From an uncultured Pseudomonadota bacterium (GTDB taxonomy: Bacteria > Lernaellota > Lernaellaia > Lernaellales > Lernaellaceae), in NCBI GenBank assembly GCA_937967875.1, contig CALBTQ010000625.1, positions 1-9,753 on the forward strand: 9,753 nucleotides of DNA, written 5' to 3'. A program made the position numbers and the translations under genes. Shown here in pieces: positions 6,268-9,753 of the stretch. Under the pieces are notes generated by a model. That model ran no database searches. It was not told the DNA's origin and worked only from the letters and a program-made list of their open reading frames with translations. Every line of letters starts with the position of its first letter. The stretch's first letter is position 1.

Positions 6268-6846
6268 ATGAGGCAAAACGGACGCCAGGCTGGTTTTACC
6301 TTGGTTGAACTGATGATTGTTGTCGCGGTCATGGGCATCGTCATCGCTTCGATGCCGATCGCCCGCGGGTACCTGCCTGAAGTTCGGGTCAACGGTTTTA
6401 CCCGCAGTCTGGCGATGGAAATGCGTGAAGCACGCGCCCTGGCGGTGGAATACGGCAACGATGTCATCGTCGCTTTCGATCTGGATAACAGCGTGGTCAA
6501 CGTGTATTCCGACAGCGATAGCGACGGGATGGAACTGGCGGATCTGATTCGCTCTCGTCCCTTCAGCTACTACGGCAACGGCGTGGCGATTCGCGCGGTT
6601 TCTTCGACCGGCGTGGACGGGGCGTTGCTGAGTTCGTCCATTCATCTGGGTTCCACTTCCGACCCGGTGTATGTGACGTTCCGTTCCAACGGAAGTGCGG
6701 AGAATGTGGGCGCGATTTACCTGGCGCCGAGCGATTCGGCGAAAATCGAACTGGGCCGGGCGATTGAAGTGCTTTCCACGGGCAGAATCACCATGTGGAA
6801 ATTCAGCCTGTCCGGCTCACCGGGACCATGGGTGAAATGGCTATGA
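6268..6846 (+). CDS. GspH/FimT-like minor prepilin
   Basis: A 192-residue type IV minor pilin or pseudopilin. The short basic leader MRQNGRQAG ends at G9, and cleavage before F10 by prepilin peptidase would give FTLVELMIVV, with the conserved glutamate at mature position 5. The hydrophobic N-terminal helix runs from 10 to about 30. The rest is a strand-rich globular domain, with the segment RSLAMEMREARALAVEYGNDVIVAFD (in part) typical of the GspH/FimT family. Such proteins sit at the base or tip of the pilus and help start its assembly from the inner membrane. It is the first gene of the minor pilin set; its TGA overlaps the next ATG. Whether it belongs to a pilus or a type II secretion pseudopilus is not certain, but the PilV/PilW-like neighbours favour a pilus. 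Confidence 0.92.
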   Translation: MRQNGRQAGFTLVELMIVVAVMGIVIASMPIARGYLPEVRVNGFTRSLAMEMREARALAVEYGNDVIVAFDLDNSVVNVYSDSDSDGMELADLIRSRPFSYYGNGVAIRAVSSTGVDGALLSSSIHLGSTSDPVYVTFRSNGSAENVGAIYLAPSDSAKIELGRAIEVLSTGRITMWKFSLSGSPGPWVKWL

Positions 6847-7220
6847 AACGCTTGCGTAAATGGCTGAGCAATGAAGACGGCTTCACGTTGACTGAAATCG
6901 TGGTCAGCACGTTTCTGATCACGATCGGTCTGGTGAGCGTAGCGGCGGTGCTGTCGACGGCGGCCAACCGCCAGAATTTCTCCCAGGGTTTGACGACGGC
7001 CACCAATCTGGCCACCTCGAAGTTGGAAGAGATCAAGACCGTTCCGTACGACAGCCTCGCCTCCGGTGAGGAAGGTTTCGGGACGATCGAGAACTTCATT
7101 TCGTACAAACGAGAGCTGTTTGTCACACCCAACGGGGACGACACGCTCAAGGTGGTCAAGGTGGTGGTGACCAATGCCGTGGGCCAACAGGTGGCCATAG
7201 AAACGGTGGTGGTGCGATGA
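6843..7220 (+). CDS. PilV-like minor prepilin
   Basis: A 125-residue type IV minor pilin. The leader MKRLRKWLSNEDG ends at G13, and the mature protein would start FTLTEIVVS, with glutamate at position 5 and a hydrophobic helix to about residue 37. The following stretch (NRQNFSQGLTTATNLATSKLEEIKTVPYDSL) has the A..LA..KLEE.K pattern usual in PilV/GspI-type proteins. The ATG at 6843 overlaps the previous stop (ATGA). An ATG two codons earlier (6837) is an equally legal start and would change only the leader. The short C-terminal domain ends in beta strands (KVVKVVVTNA, VAIETVVV). It probably forms the tip-initiation complex with its two neighbours. Confidence 0.9.
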   Translation: MKRLRKWLSNEDGFTLTEIVVSTFLITIGLVSVAAVLSTAANRQNFSQGLTTATNLATSKLEEIKTVPYDSLASGEEGFGTIENFISYKRELFVTPNGDDTLKVVKVVVTNAVGQQVAIETVVVR

Positions 7221-9703
7221 AAACGAGAAGGCGGAACGGTTTCACGGTATTCGAATTGCTGGTCACGATGGGCCTGGGCCTGATTCTGCTGGCGGCCGCA
7301 TACACCATTTACCTGAGCCAACATCGCGGCTTCGAGCGCATGGAAGAGTTGACCAACGTCATGCAGTCCTCGCGCATGGCGGCCGATCAAGTGACGCGCG
7401 AACTGCGCATGGCCGGTTTCGGCGTCATTGTCGGCGAAACCTTTTCCGAAGCGAAGAAATATTCGTTGACCTTCAAGGGCGACATCGACGCGGACATCGC
7501 CACCGTGCTGGCCGCCGACGCGACCGCCGGAGACGAGCAGATCAGCGTGAATCTCAATGACGAACGCGATCATGTCGAAGCCGGCGATTACATCTTCGTC
7601 AACGGCGGCGGCAACGTCGAGATGATCCAGGTCTCCGACGACGCGGACGCGGTGGATCTGAGCGGCGAACCGGACACCATTAAGCTTTCCTCGGCGCTGG
7701 TCAACGGTTACACGGCCTCGACCACGTTGGTGCGCACGGTCGAGGAAGTGCGCTATGCGGTGACCTTTCCCGGCGGCGATCTGAAGCGCAACAACGTCGA
7801 GGTCGCCGATCGGTTGCAGAATTTCGAGTTCCATTATTACGGCGAAAACGACCAGGAGTTCGAACCCGACGCGGTCAACGGCTTGACGCAGATCCAGCGC
7901 GCCGCCATCCGCAAAATCGAATTGCGTCTCCAGGTGGGCACGACCGACGGGCGCGGCAGCCGGACCTTCTCGCAGATGGTCGAATTGCGCAACATGGGCA
8001 CTCGTCCGTTCAAGGCCGACACCTGCAAGCCCAATCCGCCCACCGGTGTGCAGGTGACGCAGAGCAACACATGCGAGCGTTTCACCGTGCATTGGATCGA
8101 ACCGACGGCCAACGCCTGCGACGGATCGGCGCTGACCGATCTGGGCGGGTATAAAATCTATTACGGCACTTCGTCCGGCGATTACTTCATTCCGCCTTAC
8201 AACGTCAGCGACGAAACGGTTAACGAATACACCGTTCACGATTTGCGATTGAACAACAACGAGACCTATTACGTGGCGATGCTGGCGTACGATTCGAGCT
8301 TCAACGAGTCGACCACGACTGCCGAAACGACCTTTACGTTGCTGGACACGACCCCGCCGAGTCCACCGGAAACCGTGAGCGCGACCGCCGGCGTCGGTTC
8401 GGTGACCGTTACCTGGAGTGAGTCGGAATCGGAGGACGTCAAGGGATACCGCCTGTACCGCGACACCAACGCGGGATTCATCGCCGGCGAGGGCACGCGC
8501 ATTGCCGATGAAGAAACACTGACGGCCGAGCAGTTGTCCTTTACCGACGAAGGCCTGGATGCGTGCACCGTCTATTATTACAAAGTAAGCGCAGTCGATT
8601 GCTCCAATGAGGGGGAGGCGTCGGCGGAAGTGTTCGGCGACGGCGACGGCCCGTTGAGCGATCAACCGGATCTCAACGTCACTTCGACGATGCCGATCGA
8701 GTCGCCGGCCACGCCGCCGGCCACGGTGGCGCCGTTTCAGGCGATCGGACGCAACGAGTCGGTCGACCTGATGTGGGTCAATCCCAGCGACAGCGATTTC
8801 GCTGAGGTGATCGTCCGCTACAGTACGGTGGGCTATCCGAGCAGTTCCGGCGACGGCTCGGAAGTCGGCACGTTCGCCGGTTCGGCCGGCGCGACGGTCA
8901 GCCAGACGCATACCAATCTGATCAACGGCACGACCTACTACTACAGCGCCTTCGCGGTAGATCGTTGCGGGAATATCGCGACGCGCGCCACGGCTTATGC
9001 CCAGCCGGGCGGGACGGCGCCGGTCGTCGAGATTATTTCACCAGCCTCGGGAACGACGATCGAGGACGGAACGATGATCTTCTGGGCCCGGGCGTACGAT
9101 CCGGACCAGGCGGGCATTCACGAACCGCCGTCGATGGATCAGGACAACGGCGCCGGCATCGTGCTGGTGCACTTCTACAGCCAGCCGGTGCCCAGCGCCT
9201 ACAGCTTCCCTCACACCGAATACAGCACCGAATATTGCGCCTTCGGCGGCACGAGCAATCCGTGTTCCGCGGGCGATGTGACCACCTGGTGCGACGGCAC
9301 GTATCAATTGTACGCGGTGGCGCTTGACGACGAAGGCAAGTTGGGCACCAGTCCGTTCGTCAGCGTACAGATTCACAACGGCGGCATCTATCTGGATGAA
9401 ACCTACCTGGCGCAAGTCAGCGGCACGTACAACAATGTGGTGACCTATCAGATCAAAAACGACTCGGAAGCCAACGCCACGCTGGTTTCGCTGAAGCCGA
9501 CCTGGGATCACCAAGACGCGCTGCTGACCAAGGTGGAGATTCCCCTTGGCACGACCGTTTGGCAGGGTTCCACGCCCGCGCATTCGGGCGATACGTTGTC
9601 GCTTAACTATGGTACGCAGCCGACCATCAGCGACGGCAGCACCAAGACGGTGCGGCTGACGTTCACCCGCGACTATTCCACATTGTCGGCATCCGCCTCG
9701 GTC
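7217..9703 (+). CDS. PilW-like minor prepilin fused to fibronectin type III-like domains, 3' end missing
   Basis: The frame is open from ATG 7217 (overlapping the previous TGA) to the end of genomic sequence, giving 829 codons. The leader MKTRRRNG is followed by FTVFELLVTMGLGLILLAAA, with cleavage after G8 and glutamate at mature position 5. The PilW-like part reaches about residue 268 and includes the family-like segment SRMAADQVTRELRMAGFG. Three fibronectin type III-like domains follow at about 273-375, 380-478 and 500-595 (GYKIYYG, GYRLYRD, and closing strands YYVAMLAYD, YYYKVSAVD, YYYSAFAVD). An Ig-like segment (about 601-700) and a further beta-rich region come next. Cysteines at 270, 286, 301, 450, 462 and 584 could form disulfides outside the cell. 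Ordinary PilW proteins are far shorter, so this one likely projects an adhesive or spacer arm from the pilus tip. The frame stays open through the adapter, but codons after 9703 are not real. Confidence 0.9.
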
Positions 9704-9753
9704 AGATCGGAAGAGCACACGTCTGAACTCCAGTCACCGACTACGATCTCGTA
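9704..9753 (+). other. Illumina TruSeq-type adapter read-through (artefact)
   Basis: The 34 bases at 9704-9737 (beginning AGATCGGAAGAGC and ending CCAGTCAC) equal the standard TruSeq read-1 3' adapter. They are followed by an 8-base index, CGACTACG (9738-9745), and ATCTCGTA (9746-9753), the start of the constant P7 segment. This is untrimmed library sequence at a contig end and should be removed before annotation. Confidence 0.98.

Noticed and set aside
6803..8911. 702-codon open frame on the - strand opposite the pilin genes
   Set aside because: It is antisense to three prepilin genes with clear leader peptides and ATGA overlaps; no motif and no ribosome site of its own.
9038..9718. Open frame on the - strand whose protein begins with LFRSD
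   Set aside because: Its start codon lies inside the adapter at 9704-9753; LFRSD is the translation of reverse-complement adapter, a known sign of contamination.

Overview
The window is a G+C-rich stretch (one sampled line, 3301-3360, has 39 G/C of 60) with all genes on the + strand. Shine-Dalgarno sites, a Tat-type lipoprotein signal and type IV pilus minor pilins point to a Gram-negative bacterium. The style recalls deltaproteobacterial-type or related deep-branching environmental lineages, but the sequence alone does not fix the taxon. It is a metagenome-style contig fragment: both outer genes are cut, and the last 50 bases (9704-9753) are Illumina adapter, not genome.

Region 1 (1-6011) is a tight six-gene run with overlaps or gaps of at most 15 nt. 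It holds the 3' part of an AlkP-superfamily phosphohydrolase, a complete Tat-exported paralogue of it, and a 63-aa ribbon-helix-helix-like protein. These are followed by a three-helix membrane protein with a periplasmic domain, a PHP-domain phosphoesterase of the RNase AM/TrpH type, and QueC (preQ0 synthase). The first four look like one functional block in which cell-envelope phosphodiester or phosphomonoester hydrolysis is plausible but substrate unknown. The PHP enzyme and QueC are cytoplasmic nucleotide/RNA enzymes that share the transcript. The promoter of this run lies upstream of the window.

Region 2 (6012-6267) is a markedly A+T-rich control region (49 G/C of 170 at 6011-6180). It holds palindromes, a sigma70-like promoter, a well-formed sigma54 (-24/-12) promoter and a leader hairpin flanked by an 8-bp direct repeat.

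Region 3 (6268-9703) is a minor pilin operon of three genes joined by ATGA stop/start overlaps: GspH/FimT-like, PilV-like and a very long PilW-like protein. The PilW-like pilin module is followed by three fibronectin type III-like domains and further Ig-like material, and it runs off the contig. The three would be cleaved by prepilin peptidase and act together as the initiation or tip complex of a type IV pilus, with the long PilW-like protein giving a candidate adhesive tip. No RNA genes, CRISPR arrays, insertion sequences or origins were seen.
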